A stretch of 64,000 bases of DNA from Pseudarthrobacter oxydans (GCF_034258515.1 NZ_CP139438.1:3224001-3288000), one strand, 5' to 3'; positions 41,748 through 51,195 are shown, counted from the stretch's first letter. A program made the numbers and translations. Notes: a model not told the origin generated them from the letters alone.

Positions 41748-42439
41748 GGTTCCATGCTGCCGGGCCGCCCGTCGCTCTGCAGGAAGGCCAGCACTGCGGC
41801 CACCCGGCGGTGCACGCCCGTCGCGGGAAGACGGAGCTTCGTGAAGATCGAATTGACGTGCTTCTCCACGGTGGATGAGGAGAGGTAGAGCGACTGCTCA
41901 ATGCCGGCGTTGGTCCGCCCCTGCGCCATCTCCCGCAGCACATCCAGCTCCCGGGGCGACAGCTCGGCGAGCGGGTTCGCCGCTCCGGCGCTGCGGCGGC
42001 GCACCAGCGTGTCCACGATCTGCGGATCAATGACCGAACCGCCCTCCCGCACTTCCCGGAGGGCGTGCACCAGGTCTTCCAGGTCGCCGATGCGGTCCTT
42101 CAGCAGGTAGCCCAGGCCTGCCGAGCCGTCGGCAAAAAGCGCGAGCGCGTAGCTCTGGTCTGCGTGCTGTGACAGCACCACCACGCCGGTGTCCGGGTGC
42201 GCGGCGCGGATCGCACGGGCAGCTTCGATGCCCTCCATATGATGGCTGGGCGGCATCCTGATATCAGTGAGCACCGCATCCGGGGAGAAACGGCGCACGG
42301 CGTCGAGCAGCTCCGTTGCGTTGCCCGTGCAGGCCACCACGTCGATTTCGCCGGAGTCCTCCAGCAGGCGGCGGATCCCCTCGCGGACGAGGTAGTTATC
42401 CTCGGCGATGACCACCCGCAGCACACCCCGCTCATCCAC
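41744..42439 (-). CDS. NarL/LuxR-family response regulator
   Basis: The 231-residue protein has a receiver domain (VLRVVIAEDNYLVREGIRRL, phosphoacceptor Asp in PDAVLTDIRMPP) and a C-terminal LuxR-type helix-turn-helix (LSPRELDVLREMAQGRTN, then SSSTVEKHVNSIFTKL). The GTG start at 42439 overlaps the kinase stop (GTGGATGA), so kinase and regulator form a coupled pair. The partner kinase is directly upstream. Targets probably include the membrane protein and multicopper oxidase genes divergently placed, but this is inferred from position only. Confidence 0.93.
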   Translation of the reverse strand: MDERGVLRVVIAEDNYLVREGIRRLLEDSGEIDVVACTGNATELLDAVRRFSPDAVLTDIRMPPSHHMEGIEAARAIRAAHPDTGVVVLSQHADQSYALALFADGSAGLGYLLKDRIGDLEDLVHALREVREGGSVIDPQIVDTLVRRRSAGAANPLAELSPRELDVLREMAQGRTNAGIEQSLYLSSSTVEKHVNSIFTKLRLPATGVHRRVAAVLAFLQSDGRPGSMEP

Positions 42440-44483
42440 CGCGGTGCTCCCCCCGCTCCACAGGGAGGTCAACCAGCACGGTGGTGCCGGACGGGTCGTG
42501 GCCCGAAACGTCCACCGTCCCCCGCAGCGCCGCCACGCGGTCCCGGATATTGGCCAGTCCGCCGCGGGATGCGGGCGTGAGGGCGCCCATGCCGCACCCG
42601 TCGTCGGTGATCGCAATCCGCAGATGCCCGTCCTTCCTTGCCAGCCCTACCGAAGCGAGGGTGGCATGCGCGTGCTTCGCGGTGTTCGCGAGCGCTTCCC
42701 GCACAACGTAGTAGGCAGTCGTCTCCACGTCCTCGGGGAAACGCTCGGCGCGGACGCCGTCGTCGGCTTCGACAGTCAGCGGAATTGGAAACCTCGCCGC
42801 GCTGGACTCGATGGCAGCCACCAGGCCGTTATCGCTCAACACGGGCGGGTGGATACCATGCGCGAGTTCCCGGAGGTCGGTGAGCGTTTCCCTGGCCTGG
42901 TCCTGAAGTTCAGCCAGTTGGTCGGCGGTAAGCTCGCCCCGCTGCAGCCGGTTGCGGGCCAGCCGAAGCCCGGCGATCTGGGCAACCACGTTCTGCTGGA
43001 TCCCGTCATGCAGGTCCCGCTCCAGGCGCTTGCGTTCGTCGTCCTGCGCCGCGACGAGCCGCTCCCGCGACGCCGTCAGGTCCTTGAGCTGCTGGGCGAG
43101 TTGGGTGCTGAGCCGCACGTTGGCCACGGACGCGGCGGCCTGCCCGGCCACCGTGCGGAGCAGGGCCCGTTCGGCGTCGCTGTAGTCCCCGCGCCTGCGC
43201 GGGCCAATTTCGATCAGCCCCAGGACCTCATCGGATCGCGCCAGGACGGAGGAGGCCACTGGCTCCCCCGCCACGTCCCCGGCCACGCCGGCAGGGGAAT
43301 CGGCCAGCCCGCCGTCGGGCCCTGCCAACCTTATCCGCACCCAGGTGGCGTCAAGGCCGTAGCGCACCGCTTCAGTCAGCCTGGTAAGCAGCTCGCTGGG
43401 GTCAACGGCCTGGTCCAACTGGCGGCCCAGCTGGCTCAGAAGGGCCAACTGGCGGTCCCGGTCGCCAAAGACGGCGCGGTGGATCCAGTTCCGCAGCCAC
43501 CCCCGCAACGGAAGCAGGCAGATGGCGAAGCCGGTGGTCAGCAGGACAGCCCCAATCACGGTCAGGCGGTCCGCGAGCAACACTGCCGGCGTCGCGGTGC
43601 CTATCGCGTAGAGAACCGTGATGAGGAGGTTGGATGACCGTGCCACGAGGTGCCCGCGGTCATCCGGTGCGATGTCGAAAGCTCCGTAGCGGAAGATGCC
43701 GTGGATGGCTGCCAGGGGAATGGCGATCAGCGAAACGAGGACCGCAACGGCGACGGCGGCGTCCCAGGGCGGCGGGACGGTGGACCACAGCATGAAGCTC
43801 GCCAGGGACCCGGTAACCACCCACGTCACTACCCGCATCCGTGCACGGGCCTCGGCGTCGCCGAAGAGCACTCGTGAGTAGAACAGCCCCAGCCCGAGCA
43901 GCACGCTCAGCGTGGGTTGGACCAGGAAGTAGTTCACCGCGGGTGCGGCCCACTCCAGCCACGGCACAACATACGGGTTCGGGAAGGATTCTCCCCTTAT
44001 GCCGATGTATGGCTGCAGGACCAGGTGCGGGGTGGTCAGCAGGGTCAGCGGTCCCACCATCACCGGTACCCAGAGGAACGCCACGGCGATGCGTTGCCAC
44101 GTCCGCTCCAGGGTTCCGGTGGGGTAGGTGGCGAACATGGTCAGGAAACCAGCTGTGGCGACGGCGTCCGCAGTCACTCCGAGCATGTTGAAGAACGGGA
44201 ACCATGGCTCCTGGATCCACCCCGCGTTCCGGAGCACGAGGGTCTCAGTCGCCGAGCCAACTGCCATGGCGGTGGACGCCGCGGCAATGAAGACTGCGGA
44301 CCGGGATGACGACACCGTGAGCAGCCAGATGCCGAAAACAAACGTTGGGAGCACGCCGAGCAACGGCCATGCCAGGGCATGGCTCGCCGTCGAATCAATG
44401 AATCCGCGAACGAGGACGACGTACAGCAGCGCCGCCGACCCAATCGGCGCCAGCGTGGCAAGCAATCCCCATCGTCGGAGCAC
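42432..44483 (-). CDS. sensor histidine kinase, HisKA_3 type
   Basis: The 683-residue protein has an N-terminal membrane domain of about 8-9 helices (to around residue 310), a linker with a GAF-like region (about 330-440, LLTRLTEAVRYGLDATWVRI), and a HisKA_3 dimer/phosphoacceptor helix RKRLERDLHDGIQQNVVAQI (H near 500). The HATPase domain has EALANTAKHAHAT (N box), DDGCGMG and GGLANIRDRV (G boxes). This is the NarL-type kinase paired with the downstream response regulator. The start is GTG. The signal sensed by the membrane domain is unknown. Confidence 0.93.
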   Translation of the reverse strand: MLRRWGLLATLAPIGSAALLYVVLVRGFIDSTASHALAWPLLGVLPTFVFGIWLLTVSSSRSAVFIAAASTAMAVGSATETLVLRNAGWIQEPWFPFFNMLGVTADAVATAGFLTMFATYPTGTLERTWQRIAVAFLWVPVMVGPLTLLTTPHLVLQPYIGIRGESFPNPYVVPWLEWAAPAVNYFLVQPTLSVLLGLGLFYSRVLFGDAEARARMRVVTWVVTGSLASFMLWSTVPPPWDAAVAVAVLVSLIAIPLAAIHGIFRYGAFDIAPDDRGHLVARSSNLLITVLYAIGTATPAVLLADRLTVIGAVLLTTGFAICLLPLRGWLRNWIHRAVFGDRDRQLALLSQLGRQLDQAVDPSELLTRLTEAVRYGLDATWVRIRLAGPDGGLADSPAGVAGDVAGEPVASSVLARSDEVLGLIEIGPRRRGDYSDAERALLRTVAGQAAASVANVRLSTQLAQQLKDLTASRERLVAAQDDERKRLERDLHDGIQQNVVAQIAGLRLARNRLQRGELTADQLAELQDQARETLTDLRELAHGIHPPVLSDNGLVAAIESSAARFPIPLTVEADDGVRAERFPEDVETTAYYVVREALANTAKHAHATLASVGLARKDGHLRIAITDDGCGMGALTPASRGGLANIRDRVAALRGTVDVSGHDPSGTTVLVDLPVERGEHRGG

Positions 44484-44658
44484 AGTTCCATGATCCGCCT
44501 CCTGCCCCGTTCCCGGGAGGGGGCTCCGCCCCGTCCTCCCCCGGGGCTGGCCTCCCTACCCCCTGCGGTCTCCCCCGTTCCACCCCTCCCGTGCGCACGC
44601 CTAACGTCAGATCCAAGGCGGATGCCCCGAACGGCATCTGCATCATAAGGAGGACATT

Positions 44659-45129
44659 ATGCGCAGGACCTACTCGATCATCGCCTTGGTCGTGGCCTTC
44701 GGCGTCGCAGTCCAGGCCGCTTCCATCGCGTTCGCCCTGGGCGGGGTGGCGCACTACATCCAGGGCGGCGGCGTCCTCGACAAAGCACTCGTGGAAAGCC
44801 GCCAGGCGACTTTTACCGGTGACCTCGGTTTCCCCATCCACGGAATCGTGGGCGGGATGGTAATACCTGTGGCCGCCCTGGCGCTTCTCGTGGTCGCATT
44901 CTTTGTCAAGGTCCGCGGTGCACGCCTGTGGGCGGCAATCGTGCTCGGCGTTGTGGCATTGCAGATCACCCTCGGGTACTCGATCACGGACATGCCCTAT
45001 CTCGGCCTGATCCATGGGGCGAACGCGCTGGCTGTGCTGCTCACTGCCGTGTATGCGGCGCTGCGGGTCGGCCGGCCCGCCTTGGGCCGCTCCAATGAAC
45101 GTGCTTCTTCCGATGCCGTCGCCACATGA
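44659..45129 (+). CDS. four-helix membrane protein (DUF6220-like)
   Basis: The 156-residue protein has four transmembrane helices (for example YSIIALVVAFGVAVQAASIA, VIPVAALALLVVAFFV, ALQITLGYSITDMPYLGLI and HGANALAVLLTAVYAALRV). The His in GFPIHGIVGGM and the His before GANAL could sit in the membrane face and hint at haem or electron transfer. AAGGAGGA precedes the ATG. It is the first gene of an operon with the multicopper oxidase and overlaps its predicted start. The family is likely a small actinobacterial membrane family; exact name uncertain. Confidence 0.75.
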   Translation: MRRTYSIIALVVAFGVAVQAASIAFALGGVAHYIQGGGVLDKALVESRQATFTGDLGFPIHGIVGGMVIPVAALALLVVAFFVKVRGARLWAAIVLGVVALQITLGYSITDMPYLGLIHGANALAVLLTAVYAALRVGRPALGRSNERASSDAVAT

Positions 45130-46630
45130 CCTGGTCCGTCGCGTTGCCGCGGGCGTTGCGGCCGCTGCGGCATTGAGCCTCGGCGCGCTCGCGTGGAGCT
45201 CCACACTGCTCGGTGAGTACTCCGTCATGGATATGGGCGGCGGGCACAGCGGCCATATCCAGGCCGCGGTCGGTGCGGCGGGGACGGGCACCGGCGCCGT
45301 AACTGCCGGTGCCGCCGTCATGGTCACGGACCTGGTGGCGGACCCGCTCCGGCGTCCGGATGTGCGCGTTGAGCTCGTCGCCCGTTCGCAGACGATCAAC
45401 GTCCCGGGCGGACGTGCGGTGGAGGGGTACACAGTGAACGGCACCTCGCCCGGACCGACGGTCCGCGCCCGGCAGGGCGACCTGGTCGAGGCGGTGTTGG
45501 TCAACGAGTCCGTGGCGGCGGGTGCCACCCTGCACTGGCATGGCATCAACGTACCGAACGCGGCGGACGGCGTGGCCGGCATCACCCAGGACGCGGTCCC
45601 CGTCGGAGGCCGCCACACTTACCGCTTCATCGCGGACGACGCCGGCACGTACTGGTACCACTCCCATCAGGTATCCCATGAGCAGGTGGAGCGGGGGCTG
45701 CTCGGGGCGGTTGTCATCGACCCTGCGTTGCCGGCGGCAAGTCCGGCGGCCGGGGGCGGCGACGCCGGCCCCGGCGCAGACGCCGTCGCCCTGCTGCATG
45801 TCTACGGCGGCCAACATACCCTCAACGGGCGGGCGCAGGACCAACACGTTCCGGCCGGCCCCCGCTCAACCGTGCGCATCCGCGTCATCAACACGGACCA
45901 GGGCACTGCCGCCGTCTGGTCCGCTGCTCCCTTCCGGGTCGCGGCGATCGACGGGCACGAGGTGAACGCCCCGGGACCCGTCGAGGGCCGGACAGTCCTG
46001 GTGCCCGCGGGCGGGCGCGTGGATGTCCTGGTGCAGGCGCCAGCGCGGGGTTCGGCGCGGCTGCATGCCGGCGGGGCCCGCAGCGTCTCCGTGGGTGACC
46101 CGGCAGCCATCGTGCCGCCGGCCCGGCAACCCGGAGAGACGCTGGACCTCCTGGCGTACGGTGCCGCGGCCGCACCCACTTTCGACCCGGAGTCTCCGGA
46201 CCGGACCTTCGATTACGTAATTGGACGGCGCTATGGGGTCATCGACGGGCGCCCCGGCAACTTCTGGACAATCAACGGGCAGCAGTTCCCCAACGTCCCG
46301 ATGTTCCACGTACGCGAGGGCGACGTCGTCGCGATGCGCATTGTCAACGAAACCGGAGAGGTGCATCCGATGCACCTGCACGGCCATCACGTGGTCGTTC
46401 TCACGCGGAATGGGGTCCCCGCGTCAGGCAGCCCATGGTGGGTCGATTCCCTCGACGTCCACCCCGGAGAGTCCTACGAGATCGCGTTTGTGGCAAACAA
46501 TCCCGGCATCTGGAGCGACCACTGCCACACGCTCAGCCATGCCACGGACGGCCTCGTTGCCCATCTCATGTACGAAGGAGTTGCCACGCCGTTCACCATC
46601 AACGGCCCCGCGGGCAACGCGCCGGAGTAA
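45095..46630 (+). CDS. secreted or membrane-anchored multicopper oxidase
   Basis: The 511-residue protein has an N-terminal hydrophobic anchor or signal (VAAGVAAAAALSLGALAWSS, about 16-35). Cupredoxin domains carry the copper ligands: TLHWHGIN, YWYHSHQVSHEQVERG, HPMHLHGHHVVVL, and the type 1/3 site WSDHCHTLSHATDGLVAHLM. The Tyr-x-His triad and HCH motif identify a laccase-like copper oxidase that couples substrate oxidation to oxygen reduction. It overlaps the membrane protein gene by 35 bases; ATG 45113 is an alternative start. It probably acts outside the membrane, perhaps in copper or phenol oxidation. Confidence 0.92.
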   Translation: MNVLLPMPSPHDLVRRVAAGVAAAAALSLGALAWSSTLLGEYSVMDMGGGHSGHIQAAVGAAGTGTGAVTAGAAVMVTDLVADPLRRPDVRVELVARSQTINVPGGRAVEGYTVNGTSPGPTVRARQGDLVEAVLVNESVAAGATLHWHGINVPNAADGVAGITQDAVPVGGRHTYRFIADDAGTYWYHSHQVSHEQVERGLLGAVVIDPALPAASPAAGGGDAGPGADAVALLHVYGGQHTLNGRAQDQHVPAGPRSTVRIRVINTDQGTAAVWSAAPFRVAAIDGHEVNAPGPVEGRTVLVPAGGRVDVLVQAPARGSARLHAGGARSVSVGDPAAIVPPARQPGETLDLLAYGAAAAPTFDPESPDRTFDYVIGRRYGVIDGRPGNFWTINGQQFPNVPMFHVREGDVVAMRIVNETGEVHPMHLHGHHVVVLTRNGVPASGSPWWVDSLDVHPGESYEIAFVANNPGIWSDHCHTLSHATDGLVAHLMYEGVATPFTINGPAGNAPE

Positions 46631-46695
46631 AGGAAGGTCATCGGGAAGCTTTCGCGGACGTCAAAGCAGCGGAGAACCTTGCACGGGGAACACGC

Positions 46696-48390
46696 TCAGC
46701 GCGTGTATCCGGAGGGCGCCAGCCGGGCGGCATAGGCCGCGGCCTCAGCGCGGTTGCGAAGGCCCAGCTTCTCCAGCACGCTGCTTACGTGGTGGGCCAC
46801 CGTCTTGCGGCTGATGAAGAGCTGGCCGGCAATTTCCTGATTTGAATACCCCATAACCAGCAGGCCGAGGATTTCCTGCTCGCGCCGGGTGAGGACGCCG
46901 GCTTCGCGGGGAACGGACCTGCCCCCGGCGCCCCAGGACCGCAGCAGTGCCGCAGCCATATCGGCGTCATGGGATGCTCCCAGCCTGTCCAGTGTGGAGA
47001 GCGCGGCACGCGCTTCGGAAATGGCGAGCGAAGACTGGCCATGGGCCAGGACACGGGCGAGTTCAAGCCGCGTCCGCGCGGTTTCCAGCGGAAGCTCCAG
47101 TTGCCCGAACCAGTCAAGGGCAGCTTCAAAACAGTCCGTGGCCGGGCCCGGCCGGCCCTCCGCCGCCGCAACCTTCCCCCTGGCCAGGGCGGCATGGGCG
47201 GAAACCAGCCGCACTTCCCCGGCACCGGCATCCAACCCGGCGAGCTGCTCGGCAACAGCCGCTGCGGCGGCGGGCCTGCCTGCCGCCAGCTGCGCTTCCA
47301 CGAGCAGGCCGAGTGCAGCGGCCGCTTCCAGGGAGGACCGCTGCGCGCCGGCGGGCAGCTGCGGGCCAACGCCGTCGATGCTGCCGTGGTCCGAACGCAG
47401 CCAACGTTCCGCCAAGGTAACGGCGGCGGCCGGTTCGTTCCTCGCGAGCGCCAGGCCGGCCGCAACCAGGCTGGTCTGCGCCGGGGCGCCGATGCCCTCA
47501 ATCAAGGCTTCCGCTTCCTCGAAACGTCCCTGGCGCAGGCGAAGCTCGGCGAGGCTCGCGATGGCCCGGTGGTACATGCCGGGGAAAACTTCCCTGCTGG
47601 TCGCCGCCGCGCGCCGCAGTTCTTCCTCCGCCTCGGCCCAATGGCCCGTCAGCAGGAGAACGCGCCCGTGAACCACGCGGCACTGGACATAAAGGAAGGG
47701 GCAGCCGTGGGTCTGCATGCAGTCGTCTGCGGCCTGCGACCACTGGGTAGCCCGCCTGAGGTCGCTGAGCAGGTCGCAGACCGTCAGCATCGAACAGCTC
47801 GCCATGACTACCGTGTGGAACGTGGTCCCGTCGCCGCCCAGGGCGCTCGCCATCGCCTCGTCCACGCAGCGAAGCCCGGCCTGGATCTCCCCTTCCTTGA
47901 CCAGGGCGACTCCGCGCTCCGCGAGTGCACACACCGCCAGGTCCGGGTCACCCAACTCATTCGACGTGGCCAATGCGCGCTCGAGCAGATCGCGGCACCG
48001 GCGGGTGTCAGTGGACAGCAGCGCCGCACAGTAATCCACCCAGGCGAGCGATAGCCCGTCGTCGGGCCCGGCCATGCTCTCTGCCCGCGCCAGCCATCCC
48101 CTTGCCGCCGCGTCGTTGCCAAGGGACATCGCATAGACAAGACACAGCCATACGGCGGAGTCGATCGCTTCAGCCGCATTTCCCGCGCGGCGGCTGGCGG
48201 CGTAAGCGCGCTCACGGCAGCGGACGCTTTCACCGAGTTCGCCGAGAAAAAAGAGGGCATCACCCAAGCCTGCCAGCGCGGCTGCCGATCCCGTTCCGGA
48301 GAGAAGCTCCTCGAACGCTGCCCGCGCATCGGCCCACCGCCCGGCTTCCAGTGCCGCGTAGCCTCTCGCTGTTACATCCTTCAGCGCCAC
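46696..48390 (-). CDS. LuxR-family regulator with TPR-like domain
   Basis: The 564-residue protein starts with tetratricopeptide-like helical repeats (about 1-470, such as GYAALEAGRWADARAAFEEL) and ends with a LuxR/GerE helix-turn-helix: LTRREQEILGLLVMGYSNQE, then ISRKTVAHHVSSVLEKLGL. It lacks a clear ATP-binding P-loop, so it is a smaller relative of MalT-type LAL regulators without the ATPase. The start is GTG. It is divergent from the SnoaL-like gene and convergent with the multicopper oxidase. Its ligand and targets are unknown. Confidence 0.88.
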   Translation of the reverse strand: MALKDVTARGYAALEAGRWADARAAFEELLSGTGSAAALAGLGDALFFLGELGESVRCRERAYAASRRAGNAAEAIDSAVWLCLVYAMSLGNDAAARGWLARAESMAGPDDGLSLAWVDYCAALLSTDTRRCRDLLERALATSNELGDPDLAVCALAERGVALVKEGEIQAGLRCVDEAMASALGGDGTTFHTVVMASCSMLTVCDLLSDLRRATQWSQAADDCMQTHGCPFLYVQCRVVHGRVLLLTGHWAEAEEELRRAAATSREVFPGMYHRAIASLAELRLRQGRFEEAEALIEGIGAPAQTSLVAAGLALARNEPAAAVTLAERWLRSDHGSIDGVGPQLPAGAQRSSLEAAAALGLLVEAQLAAGRPAAAAAVAEQLAGLDAGAGEVRLVSAHAALARGKVAAAEGRPGPATDCFEAALDWFGQLELPLETARTRLELARVLAHGQSSLAISEARAALSTLDRLGASHDADMAAALLRSWGAGGRSVPREAGVLTRREQEILGLLVMGYSNQEIAGQLFISRKTVAHHVSSVLEKLGLRNRAEAAAYAARLAPSGYTR

Positions 48391-48582
48391 GCTTCAATTA
48401 CAGCACTTGCCCCGTCTGTTCCCTAGGCCCGGAGCATGGGGTGGGCAGGCATCAACCCCGCAGGAACGGGGCCGCCCGTGTGAGCCAAAAATGGGCCAGT
48501 TGACCGATCCGCCGGCCCCCTGATCCGGGCAAGCTGAAATTGTCCCGACCCACGGACAACAGATCGGAGTAAGGAGCAAACG

Positions 48583-49005
48583 ATGAGCGCAGACGCATTC
48601 GCCAGGGCAATGGAGGCCGTCAACGCCCATGATGCGAAGGCCTTTGCCGGGACCTATGCAGCGGACGCGGTAGTCCATGACCCGCTTTACCCAGAGCCGC
48701 TCAAAGGACGGGACGCCATCGAGCAGGACATGGTGGAACTCCTTCGGGCGTTCCCCGACGCCCGCCTGACCATGGGGCCCGTGCTCCAGGGCGGTGAAAC
48801 CTTCGCAGCCGAATACACCCTGCGGGGCACGCACCAGGGGCCGCTGGCATCGCCGGGCGGTGAGATTCCGGCCACCGGCAAGTCCATCGAAAACGGCGTC
48901 GCCGTCTTCTCGAAGTCCAACGCCGACGGGGAAGTGTCCGAAGAACGCCGCTACTACGATATTGCCGGCCTGTTGGCACAGCTGGGACTGGGACCTGCAA
49001 CCTGA
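48583..49005 (+). CDS. SnoaL-like (NTF2-fold) ester cyclase-type protein
   Basis: The 140-residue protein has the cone-shaped NTF2 fold: AFARAMEAVNAHDAKAFAGT, then YAADAVVHDPLYPEPLKGRD (about 25-44), DARLTMGPVLQGGETFAAEY and a terminal RRYYDIAGLLAQLG. Such proteins include polyketide cyclases, ketosteroid isomerases and many uncharacterised members. AAGGAGCAAACG precedes the ATG. The divergent LuxR-TPR regulator is the likely controller. An inverted repeat TTGTCC/GGACAA at 48540-48559 lies in the promoter. Confidence 0.85.
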   Translation: MSADAFARAMEAVNAHDAKAFAGTYAADAVVHDPLYPEPLKGRDAIEQDMVELLRAFPDARLTMGPVLQGGETFAAEYTLRGTHQGPLASPGGEIPATGKSIENGVAVFSKSNADGEVSEERRYYDIAGLLAQLGLGPAT

Positions 49006-49035
49006 GCTCGAAACCAAGGCCCGCCGAAGGCCGCG

Positions 49036-50727
49036 TCAGGCCTGCAGCCGGGCCACTGCTTCCTCGCGCATCTCCACTTTGCGGACTTTCCCGGAGACCG
49101 TCATGGGGAAGCTGGCCCGGATGTCCACGTAGCGCGGGATCTTGTAGTGGGCCAAACGGCCGCGGCAGAAGTCGGCGAGGGCAGAAGCATCCAGTGGTTC
49201 CGCCCCCGGTTCCAGGATGATGCAGGCCATCAGTTCCTCGCCGTACTGCGCATCCGGGACACCGATGACCTGCACGTCCCGGATGGACGGGTGGGTGTAG
49301 AGGAACTCTTCGATTTCCCGGGGATAGATGTTCTCTCCGCCCCTGATCACCATGTCCTTGATCCGGCCCTCGATCACCACGTAGCCGTCCCCGTCCATGC
49401 GGGCGAGGTCGCCGGTGTGCATCCATCCCTCGGCGTCGATGGCCTCGGCCGTCTTGTCCGGCTGGTTCCAGTACCCTTCCATCACCGCGTAGCCCCGGGT
49501 GCACAACTCGCCGATTTGCCCGCGCTCCAGGACATCTCCGGAGCCCGGGTCCACGATCTTGCTCTCCAGGTGCGGCATGGTCCGTCCCACGGTTTCGGTG
49601 CGGTGCTGCAGGGTATCGCCCTGCCGGGTCATGGTGGACACCGGGGATGTCTCCGTCATCCCGTAGCAGATGGCAACATCATGCATGTTCATCTCCGAGA
49701 TCACCCGGTTCATCACCTCGATGGGGCACAGGGAGCCGGCCATGACGCCGGTGCGCAGGGTTGAGAGGTCGTAGGACGCAAAGTCGGGCAGCGCGAGTTC
49801 GGCGATGAACATGGTGGGCACGCCGTACAGCGACGTGCCGCCGAAATCCTGGACAGCTTCCAGGGCGGCAGCCGCGCTGAAACCGCGGCCGGGGATGATG
49901 GTGGCCGCACCGTGGCTCAGCGCGTTCAGGTTGCCGATCACCATGCCGAAGCAATGGTAGAAGGGCACGGGTATCACTACCCTGTCGTGTTCGGTGTAGC
50001 CGAGCAGCTCGCCAATGGAAAACCCGTTGTTCAGGATGTTGTGGTGCGTCAGGGTGGCTCCTTTGGGGAATCCCGTGGTCCCGGACGTGTACTGCAGGTT
50101 GATGGGATCGTGCGGTCCGAGTTCTGCCATGCGGGCCTTCAGGCCGGAATGTCCGACGTCGTCCGCCCGCCGAAGCACCTCGGCGTAGGTCAGTTCCGCG
50201 TCACTGAGGGGGACGCCGGCGTCGAGCCCTTCCCCGCCAGGCCCTTCCCCGCCAGGCGAGGGAAGGAAGACCAGCTGGCGCAGGTCGGGGCACCCTGCGA
50301 GCGCCCGGCGGGCCATCCCCACGTAGTCGCTGTTCCGGTCCGACGGCGCCGTGACCAGCATCCGCATGCCGTTCTGCTTCACCACGAATTCCAGCTCGTG
50401 GCTGCGGTAGGCCGGGTTGACGTTCACCAGGATGGCGCCGGCCTTGGCCGTGGCGTACTGCAGCAGCGTCCACTCGGCGCAGTTCGGGCTCCAGATCCCC
50501 ACCCGGTCCCCTTTGGCGACGCCCATAGCGAGGAGCGCACGCGCCAGCCTGTCGACGTCGTCATTCATTTTTGTGTAGCTCCAGCGGCGCGCATCCGCCC
50601 CCGGAAGAGGCGCCGCCTCAATCAGCGCGTCGTGGAAGGGGAACCGCTCCACCACCCGCTCAAAGTTCTGGCCAATGGTCTCCTCAAGCAGCGGGACGTC
50701 AGTGTCCCCGGCTGTGTAAGCGCGCAT
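49036..50727 (-). CDS. acyl-CoA synthetase (AMP-binding, FadD-like)
   Basis: The 563-residue enzyme activates a carboxylate to an acyl-adenylate and then a CoA thioester. It has YTSGTTGFPKGATLTHHNIL (AMP motif, about 189-208), YGMTETSPVSTMTRQGD, the hinge WMHTGDLARMDGDGYVVIEGR region (in parts) and the C-terminal Lys motif MTVSGKVRKVEM. The overall form is a medium/long-chain fatty acyl-CoA synthetase. A perfect 15-base tandem duplication in the N-terminal half gives GGEGPGGEG. The ATG has TAGCGT six bases upstream. The chain length is not predictable. Confidence 0.93.
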   Translation of the reverse strand: MRAYTAGDTDVPLLEETIGQNFERVVERFPFHDALIEAAPLPGADARRWSYTKMNDDVDRLARALLAMGVAKGDRVGIWSPNCAEWTLLQYATAKAGAILVNVNPAYRSHELEFVVKQNGMRMLVTAPSDRNSDYVGMARRALAGCPDLRQLVFLPSPGGEGPGGEGLDAGVPLSDAELTYAEVLRRADDVGHSGLKARMAELGPHDPINLQYTSGTTGFPKGATLTHHNILNNGFSIGELLGYTEHDRVVIPVPFYHCFGMVIGNLNALSHGAATIIPGRGFSAAAALEAVQDFGGTSLYGVPTMFIAELALPDFASYDLSTLRTGVMAGSLCPIEVMNRVISEMNMHDVAICYGMTETSPVSTMTRQGDTLQHRTETVGRTMPHLESKIVDPGSGDVLERGQIGELCTRGYAVMEGYWNQPDKTAEAIDAEGWMHTGDLARMDGDGYVVIEGRIKDMVIRGGENIYPREIEEFLYTHPSIRDVQVIGVPDAQYGEELMACIILEPGAEPLDASALADFCRGRLAHYKIPRYVDIRASFPMTVSGKVRKVEMREEAVARLQA

Positions 50728-50733
50728 GGTGGC

Positions 50734-50739
50734 ACGCTA
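50734..50739 (-). promoter_or_regulatory. -10 box (TAGCGT) for the acyl-CoA synthetase
   Basis: Minus-strand TAGCGT, six bases and then the ATG at 50727. Confidence 0.45.
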
Positions 50740-50827
50740 CCAAGTGGCCCCCGGCAATAAAAGCACCGCGGAACCACAACACCCGGGTGTCCGGCGCAAC
50801 AGAGGCAAAGCCCTCCCCTGCTGCCGG

Positions 50828-50833
50828 TATTGT
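50828..50833 (+). promoter_or_regulatory. -10 box (TATTGT) for the ABM-family gene
   Basis: TATTGT lies seven bases before the ATG at 50841, with no ribosome binding site. Confidence 0.5.
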
Positions 50834-50840
50834 GAAATCC

Positions 50841-51119
50841 ATGAGTTCACCCATTGACCTGCAGGCAACGTTCATCCCCAACGACGGCGAGTTCCACCGT
50901 GTAAAGCTGGCGCTCGAAATAGCCATCGACGAGGTGGTGAACGAACCGGGCTGCATCCGTTACGAGCTGACCGAAGCCACCGAAGAGAAGCTGGTCCTGA
51001 CCGAGCAGTGGGCGTCGGAGGAGGATCTGGCCAAGCATTCCAAGGGCATCGCGGTGCAGGACCTCAACGAATCGCTGAGCGCGCTGCTGGCGGAACCGGT
51101 CAAGGTGGAACGGATCTAG
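50841..51119 (+). CDS. antibiotic biosynthesis monooxygenase (ABM)-family protein
   Basis: The 92-residue dimeric alpha-beta protein has the ABM plan: IDLQATFIPNDGEFHRVKLA, ALEIAIDEVVNEPGCIRYEL (about 29-48), and KLVLTEQWASEEDLAKHSKG. Family members include haem-degrading and quinol monooxygenases and proteins without known enzyme activity. The GCIRYEL and EQWASEEDL parts are typical. The start appears leaderless. The function is not predictable beyond fold. Confidence 0.87.
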   Translation: MSSPIDLQATFIPNDGEFHRVKLALEIAIDEVVNEPGCIRYELTEATEEKLVLTEQWASEEDLAKHSKGIAVQDLNESLSALLAEPVKVERI

Positions 51120-51144
51120 CCTGTCCGAATCAGCTGCTTTAAAG

Positions 51145-51181
51145 CGAATGCGGGACCTCCCAGTGGGAGGTCCCGCATTCG
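51145..51181. terminator. bidirectional terminator between ABM and thioredoxin genes
   Basis: GCGGGACCTCCC (51150-51161) and GGGAGGTCCCGC (51165-51176) are the core of a 17-bp perfect stem with a 3-base loop. AAAG and AAGTT flank it. It lies between convergent genes, as expected for a terminator serving both. Confidence 0.88.
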
Positions 51182-51195
51182 AAGTTAAGGGGGGA

